The translations under genes were made by a program, and so were the position numbers. Under the pieces are notes generated by a model that searched no databases, was not told the DNA's origin, and saw only the letters and a program-made list of their open reading frames with translations. Source: JAWLGZ01 sp041690635 (GTDB lineage: Bacteria > Pseudomonadota > Gammaproteobacteria > Thiohalomonadales > Thiohalomonadaceae). From it: DNA of 64,000 nucleotides. Position 1 is the stretch's first letter. Each line of letters opens with the position of its first letter. The stretch lies in contig JAWLGZ010000006.1 in assembly GCA_041690635.1 (NCBI GenBank), forward strand, positions 215,492 to 279,491, in the 5' to 3' direction. Below, piece by piece: positions 1-9,400 of this stretch.

Positions 1-2
1 CG

Positions 3-899
3 CCGACCAGATTGGTGGTTTACGTGGATTCCGGTTCGACGGACGGATCGCGCGAGCTGGCACGTGACAAAGGTGTTGATGTAGTGGCGCTCGATCCTGC
101 AGAACCATTCACCGCTGCGCGCGCACGCAATGCCGGTTGGCGGCGAGCCTGTGAAATTGCGCCACAGCTAAAGTTCATTCAGTTCGTGGACGGTGATTGC
201 GAAGTCGCGACGGAATGGATGGAGGTTGGGCGGAAGTTTCTTGAGTCATATGCGGATGTTGCGGTTGTCTGTGGACGCCGTCGGGAGCGGTTTCCTCGGC
301 GGTCGGTATACAACCTGCTCTGTGATATCGAGTGGGATACGCCGGTTGGTGAGGCACGAGCGTGTGGCGGCGACGCCATGATGAGGGTAGAGGCTCTGAA
401 CGCCGCTGGCGGCTATCGGGAAGACCTGATTGCAGGTGAAGAACCCGAGCTGTGTGTGCGCCTGCGCGTTATCGGATGGCGCATCTGGCGTATCGGTGAA
501 GAGATGACTCGGCACGATGCCGACATGGTGCGCTTCGGACAGTGGTGGAGGCGTAGCTTGAGGGCTGGGTATGCCTTTGCCGAGGGTGCATTCCTTCACG
601 GACGTACACTGGAGCGGCATAGGGTCCGGCAGTCCCGAAGCGCATGGTTGTGGGGTGGGTGGCTTCCTCTGGGTACGGGATGTGCCTTCGCCTTATGGGG
701 GGCCTGGGGCCTTCTGCCTCTCGCCGCCTACCCGGTGCAGATTGCGAGGGTTGCCCTGGTCGGGCGACGTTCGGCATTGGAAAACCTTGTCTGGGCGATC
801 TTTCTGGTGTTGGGAAAGTTTCCGGAAGCGGTGGGGCAGGCAAAGTTCTGGTACTGCCGGTCAGTCGGCGAAAGGACGAGCCTGATTGAGTACAAGTGA
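3..899 (+). CDS. Family 2 glycosyltransferase, 5'-truncated by window edge
   Basis: The frame is already open at base 3, so the true start lies upstream. The first visible residues read VVYVDSGSTDGS, the nucleotide-binding motif of GT-A fold family 2 glycosyltransferases, followed by an acidic metal-site stretch FVDGDCE and an acceptor-side GGDAMMR/GGYRED segment. The last ~80 residues hold two hydrophobic helices (around WGGWLPLGTG and LLPLAAYPVQIA), suggesting membrane association. It overlaps or abuts the following acyltransferase gene, as expected in one exopolysaccharide operon. Donor and acceptor cannot be told from sequence. Family assignment is firm; the role in EPS assembly is inferred from neighbours. 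Confidence 0.88.
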   Translation, partial: PTRLVVYVDSGSTDGSRELARDKGVDVVALDPAEPFTAARARNAGWRRACEIAPQLKFIQFVDGDCEVATEWMEVGRKFLESYADVAVVCGRRRERFPRRSVYNLLCDIEWDTPVGEARACGGDAMMRVEALNAAGGYREDLIAGEEPELCVRLRVIGWRIWRIGEEMTRHDADMVRFGQWWRRSLRAGYAFAEGAFLHGRTLERHRVRQSRSAWLWGGWLPLGTGCAFALWGAWGLLPLAAYPVQIARVALVGRRSALENLVWAIFLVLGKFPEAVGQAKFWYCRSVGERTSLIEYK

Positions 900-922
900 A
901 TTCATGGAGAACCGGTAGAGCG

Positions 923-1927
923 ATGAACGTCAGCCAGGGACAGGTGGAGAGTGGCCGGTTTTCAGCTCTCGATGGGTGGCGGGGGATAAGTATTCTTCTG
1001 GTCCTCGCAACTCACCTGCTACCCCTCGGACCCAAGGCGTGGCAGTTAAATGCTACAGCCGGTCCCCTGGGCATGGCGCTTTTCTTTACATTGTCCGGAT
1101 TCCTGATCACCAATTTCCTGCTCAACCGTCCTGCGATAGGGGAGTTCCTCCTTCGTCGGTTTCTTCGAATCGTTCCCTTGGCGTGGCTATACATCATCAT
1201 TGCACTCCTGCTGGTTGAGGCGAATACCAGCCAGTGGTTGGCGCATCTGCTCTTTTACGCGAACTGGCCGCCGATGTCGCTCAGTGCCGTTACCAGCCAC
1301 TTCTGGAGCCTGTGTGTCGAGATGCAGTTTTACATTTCGGTTGCACTTCTCGTGGCGATTCTGGGAAGACGGGGACTGTATCTGCTGCCGCTGCTATGCG
1401 TAGCTGTTACCGCATACCGAATAGACAATGGTGCGTATGTTGCCATTAACACCTATTACCGTGTTGATGAAATCTTGGCGGGTGGCATTCTCGCCCTTGT
1501 TTACCATGGCCGATTCGGCGAGGTGCCACGAAATGTTCTTGCCGCGACAAACCCCCTGCTGATTCTTGGGCTGCTGATCATCTCGGCCCATCCGGAAAGC
1601 GGGTTCATCAACTATATGCGGCCCTATCTGGCGGCCATGCTTGTCGGTGCGACGCTGTACAACACCACCAACCCATTGTCTTCCGTATTGAACAGCCGGG
1701 CACTCTTCTATATCGCCACAATCTCCTACGCCCTCTATGTTATTCACCCCCTGCTCGCTTACAGCTGGCTCGGGAGTGGAGAGGGGTGGGAGAAGTATGC
1801 CAAGCGCCCTCTTTTGTTCCTGGTACTCATCGCCTTGGCACACATTTCCACCTACCACTACGAGCGTAAGTGGATCGCTTTCGCCAAACAGCTTACGGCT
1901 CGGTCTGCCGCCCGGAGTGTGACATGA
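923..1927 (+). CDS. Acyltransferase 3 family membrane protein (OafA/ExoZ-like)
   Basis: A 334-residue polytopic membrane protein. It begins with the family signature LDGWRGISILLVLATHL, whose His is the conserved acyltransferase 3 residue, then FFTLSGFLIT, an arginine pair in LLRRFLRIVPLAW and SLCVEMQFYI, followed by several hydrophobic helices. The family transfers acetyl or other acyl groups to sugars of surface polysaccharides at the inner membrane. ATG 923 is chosen; an in-frame GTG at 896 would overlap the preceding stop as GTGA and cannot be excluded. The gene overlaps the next one by the ATGA at 1924-1927. Likely role: O-acylation of the exopolysaccharide (inference). Confidence 0.88.
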   Translation: MNVSQGQVESGRFSALDGWRGISILLVLATHLLPLGPKAWQLNATAGPLGMALFFTLSGFLITNFLLNRPAIGEFLLRRFLRIVPLAWLYIIIALLLVEANTSQWLAHLLFYANWPPMSLSAVTSHFWSLCVEMQFYISVALLVAILGRRGLYLLPLLCVAVTAYRIDNGAYVAINTYYRVDEILAGGILALVYHGRFGEVPRNVLAATNPLLILGLLIISAHPESGFINYMRPYLAAMLVGATLYNTTNPLSSVLNSRALFYIATISYALYVIHPLLAYSWLGSGEGWEKYAKRPLLFLVLIALAHISTYHYERKWIAFAKQLTARSAARSVT

Positions 1928-3168
1928 GACAGTCCGATATGTCCGGTCCCATCGCCTATCTGGCGGCTCAGATGCCGGCTCTTTCGGAGACGTTCGTCTA
2001 TGAGGAACTGTGGGGCCTTCGACGACTAGGTGTGAAGATTGTTCCAGTCTCCGTGCGGCGGCCGGGTCAACCGGCGCATGGTCAGGAGGAGTTGGCTCGG
2101 CAGGTTCAGTATCTGTATGAAGGAGCGAAGTGGCGACTAGTCTTCGAAGGTTTGTGGAACTTGCCTCGTTTCAAGGGAAGCGCAAAAGCGCTCGGGTGGC
2201 TGGTCGCGGATTTGTGGGAGTGTGGGCCTTTTCGACTCGCCACCTGGAAACTCGGGTACCAGTTGCTGGCGGCCGTTCGGCTGGCGGGGATTCTAGATGG
2301 AGAAAAATGTACCCACCTGCACGTCCACTTCGCGAATGCTCCCACTCAGATAGGAATGTATGCAGCATCGCTGGCCGGAATTCCGTTTACGTTCACGGCA
2401 CATGCCAACGATATCTTTGAGCATGGTGTTCTTCTCAAAACGAAAGCAACTCGCTCCGCCATGATGTTGACAATTTCGGATTATAACCGTCGATATCTTG
2501 AGGGGCGCGGTGTGGAGCCAACTAAGCTCACGTTAATTCGATGTGGAGTTAGAGAGGTGGAAACTAAGGTTGAGCCCGTCTATGGAGTCAAGAGCCACTA
2601 TCGCATAGGAACGTTGGGGCGGCTGGTGGAAACGAAGGGAATGGACGTGGTCATACGTGCATTGGCGGAACTTAAGGAGCGTCCATACCGTGTCGAGCTT
2701 GTTGTGGCTGGTGATGGCCCGTTGCTACTGGAACTTAAGAGGCTGGTCGTGAACCTCGGTCTCGCGGACCGCGTCTGTTTCCGTGGTGGAATTCCGCACA
2801 ATGAAGTAGGGGCTTGGATGCGGGACTTGGATCTCTTCGTCCTTGCGTGCAAGCGTAACCGTGAAGGAGATATGGACGGTATACCAGTAGTGCTGATGGA
2901 AGCAATGTCGGAATTAGTGCCCGTGATCTCGACACGGTTGTCCGGGATTCCGGAGTTGGTATTGGACGGGAAAACTGGGCTGCTGGCAAATCCAGATGAT
3001 CCATCAGGCCTTGCGAGAAAGATTGACCGTTTCTTGACGAAGCCTGCGTTGAGAAAGGAAATGGCCAGCAATGGAATTGAATATGTACGTCGGGAGTTCA
3101 GTCAGCAGGTAAACTTGATGCGACTGATGAAGTGTTTGACTCTGGATTCGGAGCCTTCTCGGGAGTAG
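1924..3168 (+). CDS. Family 4 glycosyltransferase
   Basis: A 414-residue GT-B glycosyltransferase. The N-terminal half has SETFVYEEL and HVHFANAPTQIG followed by FTFTAHANDIF, typical of family 4 enzymes acting on exopolysaccharides. The C-terminal Rossmann half carries GRLVETKGMDVVIRAL, AGDGPL and the donor-binding acidic motif region DGIPVVLMEAMS ... SGIPELV. ATG 1924 overlaps the previous stop (ATGA), which favours it over an in-frame ATG at 1870 that would run far into the upstream gene. Cytoplasmic or membrane-peripheral transfer of a sugar onto a lipid-linked intermediate is expected from the family; the specific sugar is unknown. Confidence 0.92.
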   Translation: MRQSDMSGPIAYLAAQMPALSETFVYEELWGLRRLGVKIVPVSVRRPGQPAHGQEELARQVQYLYEGAKWRLVFEGLWNLPRFKGSAKALGWLVADLWECGPFRLATWKLGYQLLAAVRLAGILDGEKCTHLHVHFANAPTQIGMYAASLAGIPFTFTAHANDIFEHGVLLKTKATRSAMMLTISDYNRRYLEGRGVEPTKLTLIRCGVREVETKVEPVYGVKSHYRIGTLGRLVETKGMDVVIRALAELKERPYRVELVVAGDGPLLLELKRLVVNLGLADRVCFRGGIPHNEVGAWMRDLDLFVLACKRNREGDMDGIPVVLMEAMSELVPVISTRLSGIPELVLDGKTGLLANPDDPSGLARKIDRFLTKPALRKEMASNGIEYVRREFSQQVNLMRLMKCLTLDSEPSRE

Positions 3169-3173
3169 CTCGA

Positions 3174-4109
3174 ATGAGCCGAAGCTATGTTGTTATTTCT
3201 CCGTGTCGGAATGAAGCGGAATACATGAGAAAAACGCTTGATAGCGTTGTCGCGCAGACGGTGCGACCAGCATTGTGGATTATTGTCAATGATGGGTCGA
3301 CGGACAATACGTCGCAGATCCTTGATGAATATGCGGCTCAACACGAATGGATTCGGGTTATTGCACGTTCGAATCGAGGACGTCGATCGGTGGGTCCGGG
3401 TGTGGTCGACGCTTTTTATGCGGGATATGACGCCATCTGTCCTGATGATTACGAGTACCTGTGTAAGCTTGATCTGGATTTGTGGTTGCCTCCGCGGTAC
3501 TTCGAGGGTCTGATTGAAAGAATGGAAAGCAATCCGCGGATCGCTACCTGCAGCGGAAAAGCATATATTTTGACTCCAAGGGGATTGGTGTGTGAGCGGC
3601 ATGGTGATGAGACTTCAATTGGTGCGTCCAAGTTCTATCGAATGGACTCCTTTGTGCGTATTGGAGGGTTTGTGCGGGCGGTGATGTGGGACGGTATCGA
3701 TTGCCACCGTTGCCGAATGTTCGGTTGGATTGCTTGTAGCTGGGATGATCCAGAGCTTAGGTTTGTGCATCTTCGGCCGATGGGGTCGAGTCAAAAAAAC
3801 ATATATGCCGGGAGAATTAGGCATGGTTATGGACAGTATTTTATGGGGACAGGATTTCTGTATATGTTGGCCAATGCTGCCAACCGGCTTAACGAGCGCC
3901 CCTATTTCATTGGAAGTCTTGCCATGTTATGGGGTTGGTTGCATGGTGCGCTTTGGCGCAGGCCACGCTATGAAGACGCCGAATTCCGTCAATTCCTGAG
4001 GCGATACCAGCGGAGAACGTTATTGCGTGGAAAGCGGTGGGCAGTTGAAGCTGGTTATAATGATCGGCGCAAAGCGCTAGTACGACACGACAGGATGGGT
4101 TCTGGATGA
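3174..4109 (+). CDS. Family 2 glycosyltransferase
   Basis: A 311-residue GT-A enzyme. It opens with VVISPCRNEAEYMRKTLDSV, contains VNDGSTDNTSQIL and a DxD-like KLDLDLWLPP motif, and later GGFVRAVMWDGID. ATG 3174 is preceded by GGGAG at 3161-3165, and the gene begins 5 bases after the previous stop; an in-frame ATG at 3132 lies inside the upstream gene and is rejected. A hydrophobic stretch near YFIGSLAMLWGWLHG may anchor the C-terminus. Codon and base composition are AT-richer than in the housekeeping half of the window. Role in the same polysaccharide pathway is inferred from position. Confidence 0.9.
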   Translation: MSRSYVVISPCRNEAEYMRKTLDSVVAQTVRPALWIIVNDGSTDNTSQILDEYAAQHEWIRVIARSNRGRRSVGPGVVDAFYAGYDAICPDDYEYLCKLDLDLWLPPRYFEGLIERMESNPRIATCSGKAYILTPRGLVCERHGDETSIGASKFYRMDSFVRIGGFVRAVMWDGIDCHRCRMFGWIACSWDDPELRFVHLRPMGSSQKNIYAGRIRHGYGQYFMGTGFLYMLANAANRLNERPYFIGSLAMLWGWLHGALWRRPRYEDAEFRQFLRRYQRRTLLRGKRWAVEAGYNDRRKALVRHDRMGSG

Positions 4110-4187
4110 GGTAGTGGTGGGATCGTGGTCTGAGTGGATTGGTGTGACCAGGAACTGACTTGCTTGTAACGTATAGAGAGCTCTTGC

Positions 4188-6050
4188 ATGTGTGGAATCG
4201 CAGGTATTTCTTCTCTGGCAATGAGAGACAATCGCTCTTGGTTGGGGGCTGGTCTAGGCGCCATGATGCACCGCGGCCCGGATGACTCGGGGGAATGGTG
4301 GTCAGAAGATGGTCGGGTTGGCCTTGGGCACCGTCGTTTGTCAGTCATTGATCCTTCCCCTGCAGGTCACCAGCCCATGATGAGCGCGGCGGGTGATGTT
4401 GTTATTGTATTTAACGGTGAGATTTACAATTTTGACGAATTGCGGAACCAAATCAAAGAATGTGGAACGGTGTTTCGATCGCGTTCTGATACGGAGGTAG
4501 TGCTTGAAGCCTATCGTCAGTGGGGTGTGGAGTGCTTGGGCCGTTTAAACGGGATGTTTTCGTTCGCGATTTATGATGTTCGGCGCAAGACAATTTTTCT
4601 TGCGCGTGACCGTGCAGGGGAAAAGCCACTGTTCTACCGATATGATGGTGGCGCGTTGCGCTTTGCTTCGGAATTAAAGGTGCTGATGGCGGACTCAACA
4701 CTAGAGAAGCGAATTTCTCCGGTTGCGCTAGATTGCTACTTAGCCCTAGGTTATATACCGGGCGACATTTGCGTGTTGGAAGGGTTTAAGAAGCTGCCCG
4801 CGGCTCATGCGATGAAATATGACTTGCGCACTGGGTTGCTAAAAGTGTGGCGCTATTGGCAGATGCCGGAGTGCGACAGGCAAGAGAACGTCGGTGAGAA
4901 CGCTTTATTGGATGAGCTTGAATTCCTCTTGGAAGACGCTGTTCGAAAACAACTGGTGGCCGATGTGCCGGTGGGGGTGTTGCTCAGCGGGGGCGTTGAT
5001 TCTAGCCTCATTGCCGCCATGGCTGTGCGCGCGTCCAGGGATGTTAAGACATTCACAATTCGTTTTCCTGGCCATGGTTCTACGGATGAAACAGAGCATG
5101 CACGCCTGATCGCGCATCATTTTGGCACGGAGCACATAGAGTTGGACGCACAGCCCACTAGCGTGGAGATGTTGCCCATCTTGGCGCGGCAGTTTGACGA
5201 GCCGATGGTCGACTCGTCAATGATTCCCACCTTCTTGGTTAGCCAACTCGTGCGTCAGCATTGCGCGGTCGCCCTAGGTGGAGATGGTGGTGATGAATTG
5301 TTCGGTGGCTATGGGCGCTACAGTCGACTGTTATGGATGAAGAGATATCTGGGTCATATTCCTCTGTCGCTTCGGCGTGGAATCGGTCGGGCAACGGACA
5401 GATTTCTTCCTGTTGGCATGAAAGGGCGGAAATGGCTTTTGGCGCTCGGCGCTGATTTTGAGAATGAGTTGCCAATAATTGAGGGGTTGTTCGGGGTTTC
5501 ATCGCGCAAATCTCTGTTATCTGGTCGTGAAGGGGCTTGGAGTTTTGTGGCTGAAAATGTTTTCCGGCAGCGTGTGCCTAGTTCTGCAGATTTGCTGCAG
5601 CGCGCAACTCGCATGGAATTCCAGGATTATCTGTGCGAGGACATATTGGTCAAGGTAGACCGGGCAAGCATGTTGAGCTCGCTCGAAGTGCGAGCACCGA
5701 TGTTGGATTATCGTATTATCGAGTTCGCCTTCGGTAAAGTGCCGGCGCGACTGAAGGCAACGCCGCAAGGGAAAAAGATTCTATTGAAGAAGCTGACTGA
5801 GCGTTTGTTGCCCCCGGAGTTTGATAGAAGACGTAAGCAAGGGTTTTGTATTCCACTAGGTGAATGGCTTCAGGCTGGTCCATTTCGGGATGTGTTTTAT
5901 GATATGCTGCTGAGGCCAGGGTGTATGTTCGATTCTCGAGTTGTGCGGGAGTTGTTGGTGGGATTGGATAAGGGTCGAAGCAATGGTGAACGGTTGTTTG
6001 CATTGGTAATGTTTGAGCTATGGCGAAGGGAGTATGGGGCTGTTTTGTGA
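4188..6050 (+). CDS. asnB: Asparagine synthase-like glutamine amidotransferase of an EPS locus
   Basis: A 620-residue two-domain protein. Met1 is followed by Cys2 in MCGIAGISS, the class II glutaminase nucleophile after Met removal; RGPDDSGEW, FNGEIYNF and SDTEVVLEAY complete the glutaminase half. The synthetase half has the PP-loop LSGGVDSSL and GGDGGDELFGGY. Asparagine synthetases make Asn from Asp, Gln and ATP, but copies inside exopolysaccharide loci (the XrtA-type amidotransferases are the best known) probably amidate a sugar or precursor instead. AGAG at 4175-4180 is a plausible ribosome site. It is AT-richer than the window average, suggesting transfer. Family is certain; substrate is not. 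Confidence 0.9.
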   Translation: MCGIAGISSLAMRDNRSWLGAGLGAMMHRGPDDSGEWWSEDGRVGLGHRRLSVIDPSPAGHQPMMSAAGDVVIVFNGEIYNFDELRNQIKECGTVFRSRSDTEVVLEAYRQWGVECLGRLNGMFSFAIYDVRRKTIFLARDRAGEKPLFYRYDGGALRFASELKVLMADSTLEKRISPVALDCYLALGYIPGDICVLEGFKKLPAAHAMKYDLRTGLLKVWRYWQMPECDRQENVGENALLDELEFLLEDAVRKQLVADVPVGVLLSGGVDSSLIAAMAVRASRDVKTFTIRFPGHGSTDETEHARLIAHHFGTEHIELDAQPTSVEMLPILARQFDEPMVDSSMIPTFLVSQLVRQHCAVALGGDGGDELFGGYGRYSRLLWMKRYLGHIPLSLRRGIGRATDRFLPVGMKGRKWLLALGADFENELPIIEGLFGVSSRKSLLSGREGAWSFVAENVFRQRVPSSADLLQRATRMEFQDYLCEDILVKVDRASMLSSLEVRAPMLDYRIIEFAFGKVPARLKATPQGKKILLKKLTERLLPPEFDRRRKQGFCIPLGEWLQAGPFRDVFYDMLLRPGCMFDSRVVRELLVGLDKGRSNGERLFALVMFELWRREYGAVL

Positions 6051-6490
6051 GCTGAAAGTTGGGGGTGGTGATGTTACTGCGGGCGAGCGCCTGGTATTCC
6101 GCGGATCAGTCATTCCGCAGTTTCAGGGAATCAAAACAAATGAAGGATGGGTGGAGGATAGACTATTAGTGGCAGTCAGCCGGTTGGCTGAAGAACCCGC
6201 TGACGGTATTGAGACGACATTCGACAATAGTGGATTCAGTTAATAGGTTCTGTGTCATGGGCCACAGTTTCTTCCTCTCCATGTTCATCACAAGTGGCCG
6301 CCGCCAGAAGTAGCTGGAGGTAGCCGGGTTCCAGACTAGAGCCCCTGAGCCGAACTCGATTCCCTCCGGTTTTTGTTGACGATTCTGGGGACGGGTAGCC
6401 AAGACAAAGTGCTACGCGTAACTCAGATTGCGGGTGAAAGGAAGTGCACCATTGGTGCCGTTGAAAACGGTTGCCGATGGAGCTTTCTCG
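6051..6490 (+). other. Long non-coding interval upstream of the giant lipoprotein
   Basis: About 440 bases with no convincing gene. A short open frame runs from 6013 to 6243 but begins inside asnB and has no recognisable motif. Near the 3' end is a small hairpin CCGTT-GAA-AACGG followed by GGTTGCCGATGG and then the ribosome site GGAG of the lipoprotein gene. The final GGTTGCCGATGG resembles the 3' end of class I cyclic-di-GMP riboswitches, but I could not match the rest of that aptamer. Confidence 0.4.
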
Positions 6491-9400
6491 ATGAAATCCT
6501 TTAGCGCGTTGTGTCTCGGGTTGTCGCTCATTGCGGGGCTTTTGGTAAGCGGATGTGGCGGGAGCGGCGATGCGGAGTCGACCGGTGCGGATGTACAGGC
6601 GGTGGCGCAGATCTTCGGCGGTAGCGTCGGGGATGGCCCGATCATCGGTGCGACAGTGGTAGTTCGAGACGTCAACGGACACGTTCTGCTGGAATCCGAG
6701 AGTGACGCGTTCGCGAACTATTCGGTAAAGATCAAGGCAAGGGGTAACCAGTACCCCCTCACGGTCACCGCCGGAGGTGGAGAGGACCTCGTGACCGGGG
6801 CGCCGGCGGATTTTGAACTGCTGTCGATCGCTCTCCTGCCGTCCGTCAAGACGGTGAATTTGAACCCCTACAGCACCCTGGTTGTCGAGACCGCGTCCCG
6901 CATGCCGGGCGGCGTCAGCAGCGCCTCCCTGGCGGAAGCGGCAGGATTCGTCATTGACAGGCTGAATTTCGGCTACGATTCAGCGCTGATTCCGGACCCA
7001 ATTACCTCGCCGATTGACAGTGCCAACATCCATTACATGGTGCGGGTGAGCGAAGCACTGGGTGAGCTCTTCAGGCGGATCCACGCGGCGTATGGTGCGG
7101 CGGCCGGACTGAGCATGGAGCAAGTGGTCGACCTGCTCGCGGCGGATCTGGTGGATGGAAAACTGGACGGGCTTGGTGCGTCGGGAGCAGAGGCCCAGCT
7201 CGCTGCGCTGGCTAACCTCATGGCCGGGCAGATCTCCATCGAAAGCCTGCGAAATGAATTGCTGGTCAACGGGATGAATGCAGAAGCGGCAATGGATGCC
7301 GCCATTCAGACCTGCATCGGTGAACAGGCACCGCAGACCGGTCTGGTTCCCGCGACCGAACAGCTGTTGGAGAACGCCCGCGTTGCGGTCATCGCGGCGC
7401 AGGCGGTTGCACCGACAGCGGAACTGGAGGTGCTGGCGGGCATTCTGGGGCAACTTGCGCCCGGAATGCTGCCCTCCGAGGTGGCTGCGTTGCTTCCACA
7501 AGGTGAGGGTGCACGGTTGTCCGGCGCGATCATCGCAGTGACGCAGAGCGGGGAGCTGGCGGGGCTGGTCAACGGGATCTTCAGCGATGGTGGGATAGCC
7601 CCGCCGGCGGAGAACGGAGCGCCCGTCATCTCCGGTACACCGGCAACCAGCATCCAGGCGGGTGAAACCTACAGCTTTACCCCCACGGCTTCTGACCCCG
7701 ATGGGCATGCGCTCACGTTCAGCATCGTGAACCGACCGGCCTGGGCGACATTCTCCAATGCCACAGGCACCCTCGCTGGTACGCCTTCCGACGGTGATGC
7801 AGGCGTTTTCGCCGACATCCGGATCAGTGTGAGCGATGGGCAGCTAAGTGCGGTACTCCCGGCATTCGATATCACTGTGACTGCGAAGCAGCAGGAGCCG
7901 GTGCCGGTGAATCACGCCCCGGAGATCTCCGGCACCCCCGAGACAACGGTCCAGGTCGGTGGAGTGTACAGCTTCACCCCCACCGCCTCCGATCCGGACG
8001 GGGACAGACTGACATTCAGCATCGTGAACCGACCCGCCTGGGCGGCATTTTCCACCACCACGGGCACACTCTCCGGCACGCCCGCCGATGGTGATGCGGG
8101 AGTTTTCGCCGGCATCGGAATCAGTGTAAGTGACGGTGAGCTGAGTGCGTCTCTCCCGGCGTTCGAGATCACCGTTGCGGAGAAGCAGCAGGAGGAACCT
8201 TCCACGCCCGTGATGTCTGTCGCGGACCTTACGGTTCCCGAAGAGGTTGGGGTTGCGGAGGTTGTGCTAACTTTGTCCGAGGCATCGACGGAGGATGTGT
8301 CGGTCGAGTACGCCACGGTCGATGGTTCGGCGCGGTCGCCTTACGACTATGAAGCGGTATCCGGCAGGATCGTCCTGGTTGCGGGAACCACGCGGGGAAC
8401 GGTGCAGATCCCCATTGTCGACGATGCCATCGATGAGCCGAACGAAAGCTTTTCGGTTCGCTTCTACAACGTGGTCAACGCAGAGCTCGAGCGTGATTCA
8501 ACAATCATAACCATTCTCGACAACGACCCGGAACCGACGGTGGCGTTTGCATCCGCCGGGCGGTCGGTCTTTAAGGATGAGGGGAAGGTCACCGTGGATG
8601 TGGAGCTCTCGGCCGCAAGCGGCATGGATGTGGTAGTGCCGTACACGGTGTCCGGGACCGCACAAAGCCCGGCCGACTATCAGATAGCGCCGGCCAGCCC
8701 GTTGTATATACAGGCGGGAGACAGGAGTGCCCGTCTGGAGGTGGTGCTGGTCGACGACGGCACCGTGGAGCCGGACCAGACGATTCAGCTCGCGCTCGGT
8801 TCCCCCACGTATGCCGGAGTTGGAGAGCCCGCCGAGTATCTGCTTACGGTGATGAGCCGTGACAATACATCGGTGCAGGCGTGCAACCTCGACCCAATCG
8901 GGACGCGGGGTACGACCTACTATGTGTGCGACTGTGGAACCGGAGCCGCTGCAGGGTGCGTGGTCGGAAACGACGCCAACAGCGGTCGTGACCCGAGTCA
9001 GCCGTGGCGTACCTTCGGCAAGGCACGCTCGGCCTTCGCCGGGTTGGCGGCAGGGGACACCATCGCGTTCTGCGCCGGCGGCTCCTTTACCAATACCGGG
9101 GGGCGCTGGAACAACACCAACAGCACGGCACAGAGCCCGGTAATCCTCCGCTCCTACGATGCGCCGTGGGGGCGGGGCGGTGAACCGATGCCGCTGATTC
9201 GCGCCAGTGCGGCGGATGTAACTGGATTCGACTTCTCCGATGGCGGGAGGAATATCCGTGAACAGGGCTATGTCATCGCCGACCTCAATCTTCGGGGTAC
9301 TGGTGCCAGTCACACGGGACGGGGGATTTTCGGCTATAACGTCGTTGACGAAGTGACGTTGTGCCGGCTCACCATCGATAGTTTCAACTTGGGAGTCCAC

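Noticed and set aside
6013..6243. 76-codon + frame starting inside asnB
   Set aside because: Overlaps the asnB end, lacks a ribosome site and has no family resemblance.
6370..6490. Class I cyclic-di-GMP riboswitch
   Set aside because: Only the final GGTTGCCGATGG resembles the family; the conserved upstream elements could not be matched by eye, so it is not annotated.
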